Shown in pieces: positions 40,211 through 49,435 of a DNA stretch of 64,000 nt. Numbering within the stretch: the first letter of the stretch is position 1; every line of letters starts with the position of its first letter. The stretch lies in NCBI RefSeq assembly GCF_017873955.1, contig NZ_JAGGKS010000008.1:152476-216475 (forward strand), read 5' to 3'. Under the pieces are notes generated by a model. The model was given only the letters and a program-made list of their open reading frames with translations. It ran no database searches and was not told where the DNA came from. This stretch comes from Sedimentibacter acidaminivorans. GTDB taxonomy: Bacteria > Bacillota > Clostridia > Tissierellales > Sedimentibacteraceae. Made by a program: the position numbers and the translations under genes.

Positions 40211-41797
40211 ATGAAAAAATACTGCATATACTTAAGAAAATCAAGGGCAGATTTAGAAGCTGAAACGCATGGTGAAGGTGAAACTCTTGCTAGGCATGAA
40301 CGTGCCTTGATGGACCTTGCTAAAAAGCAAAAATTAAATATTGTAAAAATATATAAGGAAGTCGTATCAGGTGAAACAATAACAGCTCGTCCTGTGATGC
40401 AGCAGCTGCTAGGTGATGTGGAAAAAAGAATGTGGGCTGGAGTATTGGTTATGGAAGTAGAACGTCTTGCTAGGGGCGATACTATAGATCAGGGACTAGT
40501 TGCACAAACTTTTAAATATTCGAATACCAAAATCATCACTCCAATGAAGACCTACGCCCCAGATAACGAATTTGACGAAGAATATTTTGAGTTCGGACTA
40601 TTTATGTCAAGGCGAGAATATAAGACGATAAATCGAAGATTACAGGCTGGTAGAATATCCTCTGTAAAAGAAGGTAAGTGGGTCGGTAATAAAAAACCAT
40701 ATGGATATGAAATAGTAAAATTAGAAGGTCAAAAAGGGTATACTTTAAAAATAATACCTGAAGAAGCATCTGTTATAAAGATGATATTTGAACTTTACTC
40801 TATAGGTGAAGAGCAACCAGACGGAACTATAAAACGATTAGGCTCAACATTAATAGCTAATAAATTAAACGAACTAAAAATAGCTCCTGCAGTAGGTGAC
40901 TCTTGGAGTCCATCACGTATACTTGAACTAATAAGAAACCCCGTTTACAATGGTAAAGTAAGATGGAACTGTAGACCTGAAATTAAAAAAATGCAAGATG
41001 GAGTAATAACTATTGAACGTCCACGTGCTGATGAGGATGATTGGCTCCTTTATGACGGATTACATGAAGCAATAATAGATGAGGATCTGTTTAATAAAAC
41101 GCAGGAATACTTAAAAAATAATAAGCCAAAACCAGCACCAAACAAGAAGCCTATCAAGAATCCATTATCAAGCCTAATTGTATGTGGGCTGTGTGGTAAA
41201 AAGATGGTTCGTCGGCCATACCCAAATAGAACTCCTGATGCATTAATTTGTCCACAATCGGGATGTAAAAATATAAGTTCATATTTATCTTATGTAGAAG
41301 ATAGAATACTGGTATCATTAAAACAGTGGCTTACTGACTATCAGCTGCAGCTAAGTATTGAAAATAAAGAAACTGTTAGTAATACAGAAATAGAAGTTAA
41401 AAAGAAAACAGTTGAAAAATTAAAAGGAGAAATAACAGGGCTTAACAATCAAATGAATAATATACATGATTTGTTAGAGAAAGGTATATATACAGCAAAA
41501 GTATTTATAGATAGATCTAAAATAATTAATGAGAAACTTAATGAGGCCAAAACCAATCTAGATATACTAAATAAGTCTTTAGAAGATTATGCAAAGTATC
41601 ATAAAAAACTAATAGAGTTTATACCAAAAGTGGAACATGTACTTGAAGTGTATTATTCTATCGATGACCCAGAAGTAAAAAATGCCCTGCTGTGCGAAGT
41701 AGTATCAAAAGCAGTTTACACTAAAACTAAACGAGTTGGTAAAGATAAGAACTTTGATGACTTTGAATTAATTGTATATCCACGAAGGGCTAAATAG
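40211..41797 (+). CDS. Large serine recombinase (prophage integrase)
   Basis: 528 residues. Resolvase domain: YLRKSRADLEAE with catalytic Ser11, then GVLVMEVERLARGDTIDQ (about 77-94). Recombinase domain: AGRISSVKEGKWVGNKKPYG (about 149-168) and WSPSRILELIRNPVYNGKVR. Zinc ribbon CGLCGKKM...CPQSGC (about 318-347) and a coiled coil follow. Serine integrases join short attP and attB sites in one direction; reversal needs a directionality factor, not identified here. It is the last phage gene. AGGTGAGG precedes ATG. A CATATATTG string 27 bases before resembles a weak sporulation sigma -10. Confidence 0.95.
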   Translation: MKKYCIYLRKSRADLEAETHGEGETLARHERALMDLAKKQKLNIVKIYKEVVSGETITARPVMQQLLGDVEKRMWAGVLVMEVERLARGDTIDQGLVAQTFKYSNTKIITPMKTYAPDNEFDEEYFEFGLFMSRREYKTINRRLQAGRISSVKEGKWVGNKKPYGYEIVKLEGQKGYTLKIIPEEASVIKMIFELYSIGEEQPDGTIKRLGSTLIANKLNELKIAPAVGDSWSPSRILELIRNPVYNGKVRWNCRPEIKKMQDGVITIERPRADEDDWLLYDGLHEAIIDEDLFNKTQEYLKNNKPKPAPNKKPIKNPLSSLIVCGLCGKKMVRRPYPNRTPDALICPQSGCKNISSYLSYVEDRILVSLKQWLTDYQLQLSIENKETVSNTEIEVKKKTVEKLKGEITGLNNQMNNIHDLLEKGIYTAKVFIDRSKIINEKLNEAKTNLDILNKSLEDYAKYHKKLIEFIPKVEHVLEVYYSIDDPEVKNALLCEVVSKAVYTKTKRVGKDKNFDDFELIVYPRRAK

Positions 41798-41799
41798 CA

Positions 41800-41850
41800 A
41801 CGAAATTTAAAACCGACAACCCCTTGGGTAGTAAGAACTTGGGCATATGG
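41800..41850. other. Prophage right attachment junction (attR) inside cotJC
   Basis: Fifty bases separate the integrase stop from the remaining cotJC reading frame. In frame, cotJC codons ELGHMEMV are intact (GAACTTGGGCAT, 41834-41845, then ATG) but the codon before them is a stop, TAA, where CotJC would read threonine-glutamate (GTEELGHMEM). The join between phage and host DNA is therefore at or just before 41834. The left site is outside the window. Confidence 0.8.
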
Positions 41851-42215
41851 AAATGGTTGCAACATTATTTAAAAAACTCTTAGAAGGTGCTACTAGAGAC
41901 GAACTTGTAGCAGCAGGTTTCGGAGGCTATTATGCTAACCATGAAACTTGTCCTTTTTATCTAGATGGAAGCGGATCACCATGGACAGCCACATATACTC
42001 AAGCGAAAGGAGAACCTATAGCAGATTTATACAATGACTTAGCAGGAGAGCAAAAGGCAAGGGTGACTTATGAAAATCTTATTAAATTAACCGATGACCC
42101 CCTTGTAAAAGATACACTAAGATGGCTTAGAGAAAGAGAAATTGTCCATTTCCAAAGATTTGGAGAAGCTTTGAGATTAGTAGAAGAATATACAGCAAAT
42201 AAAAAATTTTATTAA
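41834..42215 (+). pseudogene. cotJC: 3' part of cotJC, manganese catalase-like spore coat protein, split by the prophage
   Basis: The reading frame encodes the C-terminal about 125 residues of CotJC/manganese catalase: ELGHMEMVATLFKKLL with metal-binding His and Glu, FGGYYANHE, GSPWTATYTQAKGEPIADLY and TLRWLREREIVHFQRFGEAL with further ligands. Full-length CotJC is about 190-200 residues; the first 60-70 are missing here and should lie left of the other prophage end. The ATG at 41847 is an internal Met, not a real start. CotJC is a sporulation-specific coat protein that detoxifies peroxide. Excision of the prophage would restore it. Confidence 0.85.
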
Positions 42216-42255
42216 TTATAGAATATAACTCAATACAAATTTTTATTATTACTAT

Positions 42256-42298
42256 GCCTATATGATATATATTTAATGTCTATCTTATAGGCTTTTTT
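42256..42298 (+). terminator. Terminator after cotJC
   Basis: GCCTATA (42256-42262) and TATAGGC (42286-42292) form the stem, followed by TTTTTT. It lies 40 bases after the cotJC stop codon. It indicates cotJC is the last gene of its operon. Confidence 0.7.
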
Positions 42299-42373
42299 AT
42301 AAATATATGTATTTTTTTGGATAATTGTGTTAATATACATTTAGGAAAAAATATAATAGTCTTGGAGGTTTAT

Positions 42374-44071
42374 ATGAATTTTAAGGAATACAAATATACT
42401 CGACCCGATATTGATACTATAAGGATTCAATATCAATCTTTAATAGAAAAATTCAATAATTCTAAAACAGCAGATGAGCAGTGTAATATTATAAATGAAA
42501 TAAATAATTTGTCAAAAAATATAGATACCATGATGAATCTAGTTGCTATACGTCATTCAATAGATACTTCTGATGAATTTTATGATGCAGAAAATGAATA
42601 CATGGATAATACATCTCCAATATTTCAAAGCTTGACGGTTAACTATTACAAAGCCTTAATTAACTCGAAATTTAAAGATGAACTTAAGAAAAAAATCTAT
42701 CCACAATACTTCACTATGGCAGAAATGCAAATTAAGTCATTTTCTGATAATGTTATCTCTGACCTTCAAGAAGAAAATAAGCTGCAAAGTGAATATGACA
42801 AATTAATTTCATCTGCAAAAATAAATTTTAATAATAAGACATTAAATTTATCTCAAATGCAACCTTACATGCAATCATCTGAAAGAAAAATAAGAAAAGA
42901 AGCGCATGAAAAATACAGCAAATTTTTCGAAGAAAATATACATAAATTTGATGAAATATTTGATAAGATGGTTAAAATAAGACACAAGATCGCAACTAAA
43001 TTAGGATATAAAAACTTTGTAGAATTAGCTTATATAAGAATGCTTCGTTCGGAATATGATGCAAATGATGTAGAAAAATATAGAAATCAAGTTTTAAAGT
43101 ACATTGTACCATTATCTATTGAGTTACGTAAAAGACAAGCAAAACGACTAGGCTTAAGTGATTTCAAGTACTATGATAAGAATTTAAATTTTACTACAGG
43201 TAATGCAAATCCAAAAGGTGATAAGGATTGGATGTTAATTAATGCTAAAAAAATGTACAGCGAATTATCGCCAGAGACAAAAGAATTCTTTAGCTATATG
43301 GTGGAGCGAGATTTGTTTGACCTAGAAACAAAACCAAACAAACAATCTGGAGGGTATTGTACTTATATACAAAACTATAAATCTCCATTTATCTTCGCTA
43401 ATTTCAATGGAACATCAGGAGATGTTGATGTTTTAACACATGAAGCAGGTCATGCTTTTCAAGTTTATGAAAGCAGTCACATTAAGTATCCAGAATTAAT
43501 CTTTCCAACTTATGAAGCCTGCGAAATTCATTCAATGAGCATGGAATTCATAACATGGCCTTGGATGAACTTGTTCTTTGAAGAAAATGAGCTAAAATAT
43601 AAATTTTCCCATTTATCAGATGCTATTTTATTTATTCCTTATGGAGTTACTGTTGATGAATTTCAACATAAAGTTTATGAAAACCCAAATATGACTCCAA
43701 AAGAAAGAAGAACTTTATGGAGAGAAATTGAAAGAAAATATCTACCATTCATAGATTATGGTGATAATGAGTTTTATGAAAATGGAGGATATTGGTTCAA
43801 GCAAGGACATATATTTGGCAATCCTTTCTACTATATAGATTATACATTAGCTCAAGTATGTGCTTTTCAATACTGGGTAAAATTTAACTTAGGTGACCGA
43901 GAAAAAGCTTGGAATGAATATTTGCATTTATGCAAAGTTGGAGGTAGTAAGCCTTTCTTGGAACTATTAAAAGAAGGAAATCTTAAAAGCCCTTTTCAAA
44001 ATTCTACTATCGAATCAATTATAACCCCTATAAAAAATTGGCTTGATTTAATTGATGACACTAAATTATAA
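42374..44071 (+). CDS. pepF: Oligoendopeptidase F-like metallopeptidase (M3)
   Basis: 565 residues from ATG 42374, which has TTGGAGGTT eight bases upstream; a longer in-frame start 19 codons earlier has no ribosome site. The zinc motif HEAGHAFQVYES (about 353-364) and C-terminal FWYITD-type region FGNPFYYIDYTLAQVCAFQY match the M3 oligopeptidase F family. It cleaves short peptides in the cytoplasm and probably helps use peptides as an energy source. There is no signal peptide. It is separated from the next genes by a convergent terminator. Confidence 0.9.
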   Translation: MNFKEYKYTRPDIDTIRIQYQSLIEKFNNSKTADEQCNIINEINNLSKNIDTMMNLVAIRHSIDTSDEFYDAENEYMDNTSPIFQSLTVNYYKALINSKFKDELKKKIYPQYFTMAEMQIKSFSDNVISDLQEENKLQSEYDKLISSAKINFNNKTLNLSQMQPYMQSSERKIRKEAHEKYSKFFEENIHKFDEIFDKMVKIRHKIATKLGYKNFVELAYIRMLRSEYDANDVEKYRNQVLKYIVPLSIELRKRQAKRLGLSDFKYYDKNLNFTTGNANPKGDKDWMLINAKKMYSELSPETKEFFSYMVERDLFDLETKPNKQSGGYCTYIQNYKSPFIFANFNGTSGDVDVLTHEAGHAFQVYESSHIKYPELIFPTYEACEIHSMSMEFITWPWMNLFFEENELKYKFSHLSDAILFIPYGVTVDEFQHKVYENPNMTPKERRTLWREIERKYLPFIDYGDNEFYENGGYWFKQGHIFGNPFYYIDYTLAQVCAFQYWVKFNLGDREKAWNEYLHLCKVGGSKPFLELLKEGNLKSPFQNSTIESIITPIKNWLDLIDDTKL

Positions 44072-44119
44072 TAATGAAAATTAAATGTATCTATTATGAT
44101 TTTTCTTTTATACAAAACA

Positions 44120-44171
44120 AATCATATAAAAAGTGTATAAGTAATCTACTTTATACACTTTTTATATGATT
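44120..44171. terminator. Perfect 21-bp bidirectional hairpin terminator
   Basis: AATCATATAAAAAGTGTATAA (44120-44140) has an exact inverted copy at 44151-44171 around a 10-base loop. AT-rich but unusually long and perfect. It lies between convergent pepF and sdaAA genes and overlaps the sdaAA stop codon. Confidence 0.75.
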
Positions 44172-45042
44172 ATTTAAATATCTCTTCCTTTAGTTTTAGA
44201 GCAGTTGGAGTAATTGCTATTCCACCCATAGCTGTCTCTCTCAATTCAGGAGGTAGTTGCCTTCCTACCTTATACATAGCCCAAACTACTTCATCAAATG
44301 GAATTTTACTTTTTACTCCACTCATAGCTATATCTGCAGTAGTTAGTGCACTTACAGTTCCCGCAATATTTCTTTTTGCACAAGGAACTTCTACTAACCC
44401 AGCTACAGGGTCACAAACAAGTCCAAGAACATTTTTTATTACAATTGCAGCTGCATCAAAAGCTTGTTCAGGGGAACCACCCATCATTTCTACAACTGCT
44501 GCAGATGCCATTGCAGCGGCAGAACCACATTCAGCTTGGCATCCTCCCTCTGCCCCCGCAATGGTTGCATTCTTAGCTATTATAATGCCAACACCTGATG
44601 CAGTAAATAGTGCATGAACCAAATCTTCTTCTGATTTTTTTAATTTTTCCCATGCTGAAATAACAACAGCTGGTAAAATTCCGCAAGATCCTGCTGTTGG
44701 GCATGCAACAATTCTTCCCATAGCTGCATTTACTTCAGAAGATGATATTGCTCTAGCCATAGCCCTTACCATAAAATCCCCTGTTAAAGTTTCTCCTATA
44801 TTAGCATATTGTTTTATTTTTAAAGCATCCCCACCAATTAATCCACTTACGGATACCACATTGTTTTCCTGAGCATATAAAGAGGAACTCATCATGACGC
44901 TTAAATTATGCTTCATTTTATCTATAACTTGTGTCCTTTTAAGCCCACTTTTTTCTATTTCTCCCCTTATAGTATATTCCCATATAGCTATGTTTTCTTT
45001 ATTGCATATTTCAATTAATTCCTTACCACTCGACACAAACAT
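44170..45042 (-). CDS. sdaAA: L-serine dehydratase, iron-sulphur-dependent, alpha subunit
   Basis: 290 residues from ATG 45042; the upstream in-frame TTG lies within the beta-subunit gene and is not needed. It deaminates L-serine to pyruvate and ammonia using a [4Fe-4S] cluster. Cysteine ligands: CPTAGSCGILP (about 137-147) and GLVCDPVAGLVEVPC. Other signatures: GGCQAECGSAAAMASAA and VWAMYKVGRQLPPELRETAM. The beta-subunit stop lies one base before the start, so the two are coupled. This oxygen-labile type points to an anaerobe. Confidence 0.95.
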   Translation of the reverse strand: MFVSSGKELIEICNKENIAIWEYTIRGEIEKSGLKRTQVIDKMKHNLSVMMSSSLYAQENNVVSVSGLIGGDALKIKQYANIGETLTGDFMVRAMARAISSSEVNAAMGRIVACPTAGSCGILPAVVISAWEKLKKSEEDLVHALFTASGVGIIIAKNATIAGAEGGCQAECGSAAAMASAAVVEMMGGSPEQAFDAAAIVIKNVLGLVCDPVAGLVEVPCAKRNIAGTVSALTTADIAMSGVKSKIPFDEVVWAMYKVGRQLPPELRETAMGGIAITPTALKLKEEIFK

Positions 45043-45043
45043 A

Positions 45044-45727
45044 TCAGAAAGCTCCTTCCACAACTGGGTTTATAAATTTTACATTAACTATTTCTTTAAT
45101 TTCTCCTACCAAGTTCATTACTTTTTCTGATAAAATACTATCTGTCTCTAGTGCCAATGTAGCTACTTTACCTTTCCCATTTCTATAAACCTTCATACTT
45201 GCAATGTTTATGTTCTCTTCATACAAAATAGATGATATTTTAGATATAATACCTGGCAAATCTTTATGTTGAGTCAACAATGTTGGATGTTCACCAGTAA
45301 ATTCAACTTTTTGTCCATCAATATCAGAAATAATAATATTTCCTCCCCCTATTGATGATCCTGTTACTTGTGTTACACTTCCGTCTTCTTTTGTAATAAT
45401 AAATTTTACTGTATTTGGGTGAACATCACCTAAGTCAGTTTCTAAAAAATTATAAGCAACATTATTTTTATTTGCAATTTCAAAAGAATTTCTTAATGCT
45501 TCATCCCATGGATCCATATTTTGTATACCTGCAACTAATGCCTTATCTGTACCATGTCCTTTATACGTTTTAGCAAAAGAACCATGGAGTAAAAAATCAA
45601 CCTTTATAACCTTTCCTCCCGCGATCATTCTTGCAACTTTCGCTAATCTAGCAGCCCCTGCCGTATGAGAACTTGATGGTCCAATCATAACAGGTCCAAT
45701 TATATCAAAAACTCCATAATCCCTCAT
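45044..45727 (-). CDS. sdaAB: L-serine dehydratase, iron-sulphur-dependent, beta subunit
   Basis: 227 residues: VFDIIGPVMIGPSSSHTAGA (about 6-25) is the family hallmark, then GHGTDKALVAGI and NTVKFI; the last 75 residues form an ACT domain (HKDLPGIISKISSILYEENI) that may sense serine. The ATG has AGGAGAGT upstream. It forms the two-subunit L-serine ammonia-lyase with the alpha subunit and lets the cell ferment serine to pyruvate. Confidence 0.95.
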   Translation of the reverse strand: MRDYGVFDIIGPVMIGPSSSHTAGAARLAKVARMIAGGKVIKVDFLLHGSFAKTYKGHGTDKALVAGIQNMDPWDEALRNSFEIANKNNVAYNFLETDLGDVHPNTVKFIITKEDGSVTQVTGSSIGGGNIIISDIDGQKVEFTGEHPTLLTQHKDLPGIISKISSILYEENINIASMKVYRNGKGKVATLALETDSILSEKVMNLVGEIKEIVNVKFINPVVEGAF

Positions 45728-45775
45728 TTTTACTCTCCTCTCGTATGCATATTACAATTAATTTATAATTTTATA

Positions 45776-46786
45776 TTATTTAAATGTCTCTACGGCATGC
45801 TTAAGCTTATTAATTATTGGAAGGTTGTACGGACATCTTGATTCACATTTACCACAACGCACACATGAATCTGCCTTAATAGGCATTGAATTATACCTAT
45901 CTTTTCCAAATTCAACTAAATTATATCTTGTTACATATCCTTCAAAAATAAAAACATTCGGAATATCTATTCCTTCTGGACATGGCTTACAGTATCCACA
46001 CCTTCTACAAAAATCATTTCCAAGATCTTTAACCTCTCGGTTTAGTTCGACAATTTCTTCTTCAGTCAACTCTAACTTACTATCACCAATTGAGGAATTT
46101 TTTACTACTTGCTCAACTGAATCCATACCTGGTATAGCAACTGTAATTAAATCACTATTTAATATGTATTTCAATGATAGTTCTGGCTTACTAAATGCTC
46201 CGCCTGCTATAGGCTTCATAGCAATTGTTCCCATTCCACGCTCTAACGCTTTTTTAAACAATTCTGTACCCTGTGATTCAACTGGATTAAATGGAAATTG
46301 AATTGTTTCAAAATCTTCACAATTTAATGCCTCAATTAATATCTCACATATATGACCTGTAATACCTATATGTTTTATTAGTCCTTTTTCTTTAGCTTCA
46401 ACCAATGCTTTCAATGCACCCTCGCTAGACAAAATCATATCTAGCTGCTCTATTTTACTTACATTATGAATTTGATATAAATCTATATAATCTATATCCA
46501 TAGCTTCTAAACTAAGTTCAATTGATTTTTTCATATCATCATATGTATATCCCATGGCTTTAGTAGCAATATAAAAATTTTCTCTACCTACATACTTAAG
46601 AGCATTCCCAATATACTCTTCACTTACTGTATATGCTCTTGCAGTATCTATAAAATTAATTCCTCTATTTTTACATTCTAAAATAATTTTTGTTGCTTCT
46701 TCCTGCGTTACTCTTTGGATAGGTATACCGCCAAAACCTACCACTGAAACTTCCATACCAGTATTCCCTAATAATTTTGTCCTCAT
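45776..46786 (-). CDS. Aldo/keto reductase with C-terminal 4Fe-4S ferredoxin domain
   Basis: 336 residues. Aldo/keto reductase barrel: GNTGMEVSVVGFGGIPIQRV, NFIDTARAYTVSEEYIGNAL (catalytic Tyr/Asp region), KALVEAKEKGLIKHIGITGH. C-terminal CRRCGYCKPCPEGIDIP and CVRCGKCESRCPYNLPI bind two [4Fe-4S] clusters. It is typical of strict anaerobes and acts on an unknown carbonyl substrate with NADPH or ferredoxin. Single-gene unit transcribed leftward from a divergent region. Confidence 0.9.
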   Translation of the reverse strand: MRTKLLGNTGMEVSVVGFGGIPIQRVTQEEATKIILECKNRGINFIDTARAYTVSEEYIGNALKYVGRENFYIATKAMGYTYDDMKKSIELSLEAMDIDYIDLYQIHNVSKIEQLDMILSSEGALKALVEAKEKGLIKHIGITGHICEILIEALNCEDFETIQFPFNPVESQGTELFKKALERGMGTIAMKPIAGGAFSKPELSLKYILNSDLITVAIPGMDSVEQVVKNSSIGDSKLELTEEEIVELNREVKDLGNDFCRRCGYCKPCPEGIDIPNVFIFEGYVTRYNLVEFGKDRYNSMPIKADSCVRCGKCESRCPYNLPIINKLKHAVETFK

Positions 46787-47093
46787 TTTCTACTCATCCT
46801 CCTATAACAATATATTTAAACCATATGTTATTTTTATACAATTATATAACATATGCATATTAACGTCAATTAATATTGAAGTTACATCATCCATACTAAT
46901 TGTAAAACATAACATCCCATAAAATTATATTTTATGGGATGTTTATATGTTTGGAAGAAGATTGAAAAAGTATTATATAATATAGTTATTACCCAACTAC
47001 TCTATTTTATTCATATTATTTAAATATTTTAATATTAATAAGTATAAAGTTCCTTTTTCTTTCTAGAAGTGATTTAATTTTAAGGAGATAGCT
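46787..47093. other. Divergent intergenic region with a 14-bp hairpin
   Basis: Between two outward-facing genes, with no coding sequence seen. AACATCCCATAAAA (46911-46924) and its exact inverse TTTTATGGGATGTT (46930-46943) form a strong hairpin resembling a terminator although no gene ends here. It might be an operator, the end of an unseen small RNA, or a remnant repeat. Confidence 0.45.
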
Positions 47094-48203
47094 GTGAAAA
47101 ATAAAAACTTTTTTATACTAATACCAATATTCATAGTATATGTAATTATTTTTAGATTTTTATATTTAGAAAATGGTTTATCAATAATAATAAAAATATG
47201 CCTGCCAATTTTCTTAGGTTTATTTATTGCAGTTTTACTAAATCCTCTATTGATATTTTTCCAGTATAAAGTTAAAATAAAAAGTAGAAGTTTTTCAATA
47301 TTACTAACATACATAATGTTTTTTGGAATAATCAGTATTATTATTACAGTTATTGCACCTAGTATTATTCATAATTTATCTTTACTTTTAAAAGATTTAC
47401 CTAAACTTTTCTTTTCTGCGAATCGTTATGTTTCAAATCTTATTGGAAATTATAGTATATTCGGTGGGACTGAATCTTTTTATTTTACACTACAGGAATA
47501 CTTATTTAATTTTGCTCAGAAATTTACTTCTTTATTAACAACATTTATAAATATTGCTATAGGACATGTGATAGATATTTTTGCCGCAGTATGGGACTTT
47601 ATTCTTGCTGTAATTATATCAGTTTATATTTTAATGGATAAAGAAAATTTTGAGAATTGGTTTTATAAACTTTGCCATAGTTTGTTTGAAAAAAAATATG
47701 CTGATGATATAGTTTATATAGGTTATTCTCTTAATAAAAATGTAACCACCTTCATAATCGGAAAATTATTAGATTCTATTTTGATTGGTTTTATAGCATT
47801 TTTAGGTTCGAAATATATAATAAATTCTCCCTACCCACTAATTGACGGATTAATTGTTGGAGTGACGAATGTAATTCCTTACTTTGGAGCTTTTATAGGT
47901 GGAGTACCCGTAACATTAGTAGCCTTATTGAATAATCCAACAAAGGGAATTTTTATGGCAATTTTCATTTTATTATTGCAACAATTTGATGGAATGATTC
48001 TTGGCCCAAAAATTATTGGAATTAGACTATCTATTAAACCTATAATAATTATAATTTCTATAATTATAGGTGGTGGATTATTTGGAATAATAGGAATGTT
48101 TTTAGCAACTCCAATTGTTGCATTAATTAAAACTTCTGCAGATGCATATATAAATATTAAATTAAAAGATAAAAATATTCATTTGCCTCATGAAAATATC
48201 TAA
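47094..48203 (+). CDS. AI-2E family transporter (UPF0118/PerM-like)
   Basis: 369 residues starting at GTG 47094 behind AAGGAGATA. Seven to eight hydrophobic spans. Family signature: N-terminal NGLSIIIKICLPIFLGLFIA, and the C-terminal PLIDGLIVGVTNVIPYFGAF, IGGVPVTLVALLNNP and DGMILGPKIIG. The family includes E. coli TqsA (autoinducer-2 efflux) and sodium/proton antiporters; the substrate here is unknown. Inner membrane. It is followed by a DnaA-box region. Confidence 0.92.
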   Translation: MKNKNFFILIPIFIVYVIIFRFLYLENGLSIIIKICLPIFLGLFIAVLLNPLLIFFQYKVKIKSRSFSILLTYIMFFGIISIIITVIAPSIIHNLSLLLKDLPKLFFSANRYVSNLIGNYSIFGGTESFYFTLQEYLFNFAQKFTSLLTTFINIAIGHVIDIFAAVWDFILAVIISVYILMDKENFENWFYKLCHSLFEKKYADDIVYIGYSLNKNVTTFIIGKLLDSILIGFIAFLGSKYIINSPYPLIDGLIVGVTNVIPYFGAFIGGVPVTLVALLNNPTKGIFMAIFILLLQQFDGMILGPKIIGIRLSIKPIIIIISIIIGGGLFGIIGMFLATPIVALIKTSADAYINIKLKDKNIHLPHENI

Positions 48204-48215
48204 TTTTTCAACAAT

Positions 48216-48300
48216 TGTGGATAAATCTGTTGACAACTATCGAAAAAGATATCAAATCTGTGCATAACTTAATAATTAAATTTGCAGGAGCTGTGTATAA
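48216..48300 (+). promoter_or_regulatory. Cluster of three DnaA boxes
   Basis: TGTGGATAA (48216-48224), TGTGCATAA (48259-48267) and TGTGTATAA (48292-48300) each match the DnaA-box consensus TGTGNATAA (inverse of TTATNCACA), all in one orientation within 85 bases. They lie between genes of unrelated function and no dnaA or dnaN is near, so it may be a DnaA-titrating or regulatory site rather than the chromosome origin. Confidence 0.7.
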
Positions 48301-48341
48301 CTTTTTAAATTTATCTTTTATAACAGGGATTGGTGAAAAAA

Positions 48342-49262
48342 ATGTGGAATGATAAACGATATCATACTCTTGACTATGAATTAAAAAAGGTATTTGGAGA
48401 AAAAGCTATAAAGCTATCAATAGATGGTAACTTTACTTGTCCAAATAGAGATGGAAAAATAAGCGATAAGGGCTGTATATTTTGCAGTGAAAGGGGTTCA
48501 GGCGACTTTACTTCAGATAGAACAAAGACAATTTCAACACAAATTTGTGAACAAAAAGAATTTATGTCTAAGAAATGGGTAAGTAACACATATATTGCTT
48601 ATTTTCAAAACTATACTAATACTTATGACTCTGTTGAAAACTTGAGGATAAAATTTTATGAAGCACTAAGTTGTCCAAATATAAAAGGATTAGCTATAGC
48701 TACAAGACCTGATTGCATAAATAAAGAAATTGTTGAACTCTTGCATGAAATAAATTCTAAGACTTTCTTGTGGATTGAACTTGGTTTACAAACTATAAAT
48801 GAAGAGACTTCGATGTTTATCCGTAGAGGGTACAAGTTAGCTGCATTCGATACAGCCGTAAATCTTCTGACAGAAAGTAACATTAGAGTAGTAGCACACT
48901 TAATCATTGGGCTTCCAAACGAAACAAAACAACAAATACTAAAATCAGCTAAATATATAGATAATTTGAACTTATGGGGAATTAAACTTCATATGCTTCA
49001 CATACTAAAAAACACGGATTTAGAAAAATACTTTAATAAAAATTGCTTTCATATGTTATCACAAGATGAATATGTTGATATTATATGTGATATATTAGAG
49101 TTATTAAATTCAAATATAATAATACACAGATTGACTGGTGATGGGAAAAAATCAGATTTAATTGCTCCTCTTTGGAGTTTAAATAAACTTAAAGTATTAT
49201 CTGAAATAGATAGAGAATTAAAATATAGACAAAGTATTCAAGGTATAAAAAGTGCATTGTAA
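48342..49262 (+). CDS. Radical SAM protein, TIGR01212 (YhcC-like)
   Basis: 306 residues from ATG 48342; upstream GTG and TTG are possible. DGNFTCPNRDGKISDKGCIF with the radical SAM cysteine cluster (CPNRDG...GCIFC, unusual spacing) defines TIGR01212. GLQTINEETSMFIRRGYKLA and GIKLHMLHILKNTDLEKYF follow, as in the family. Reaction unknown; E. coli YhcC has been linked to RNA-related functions. Oxygen sensitive. It follows the DnaA-box cluster and may use TTGACA at 48230. Confidence 0.92.
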   Translation: MWNDKRYHTLDYELKKVFGEKAIKLSIDGNFTCPNRDGKISDKGCIFCSERGSGDFTSDRTKTISTQICEQKEFMSKKWVSNTYIAYFQNYTNTYDSVENLRIKFYEALSCPNIKGLAIATRPDCINKEIVELLHEINSKTFLWIELGLQTINEETSMFIRRGYKLAAFDTAVNLLTESNIRVVAHLIIGLPNETKQQILKSAKYIDNLNLWGIKLHMLHILKNTDLEKYFNKNCFHMLSQDEYVDIICDILELLNSNIIIHRLTGDGKKSDLIAPLWSLNKLKVLSEIDRELKYRQSIQGIKSAL

Positions 49263-49315
49263 TTTTAATGTAACACTGTATTAAAATTTTTACATTATAA
49301 TTAAACTAGTAAAAG

Positions 49316-49343
49316 AAATACTATGACAAAATAGTATTTTTTT
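49316..49343 (+). terminator. Terminator of the radical SAM gene
   Basis: AAATACTAT (49316-49324), 6-base loop, ATAGTATTT (49331-49339), then TTTT. Perfect 9-bp stem, 55 bases after the stop codon. Confidence 0.65.
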
Positions 49344-49435
49344 ATTATATTAATAAATTAATGGTAAAAGGTGATAATATTGTATATGACATTTATAATT
49401 TTTTAATGTTTTATATTAAAAATGGGTGAAGATAA

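Noticed and set aside
41847..42215. The CotJC fragment as a complete 122-residue gene starting at ATG 41847
   Set aside because: The Met is an internal residue of the conserved ELGHMEM stretch, no ribosome site precedes it, and the N-terminal half of the catalase fold with further metal ligands is missing.
47063..47314. Minus-strand 83-codon frame over the AI-2E transporter start
   Set aside because: Shadow of a clear membrane protein gene; no ribosome site and no family resemblance.
48216..48300. Chromosomal replication origin (oriC)
   Set aside because: Only three DnaA boxes and no dnaA, dnaN, rpmH or parAB genes on either side; no long AT-rich unwinding region with boxes in both orientations.
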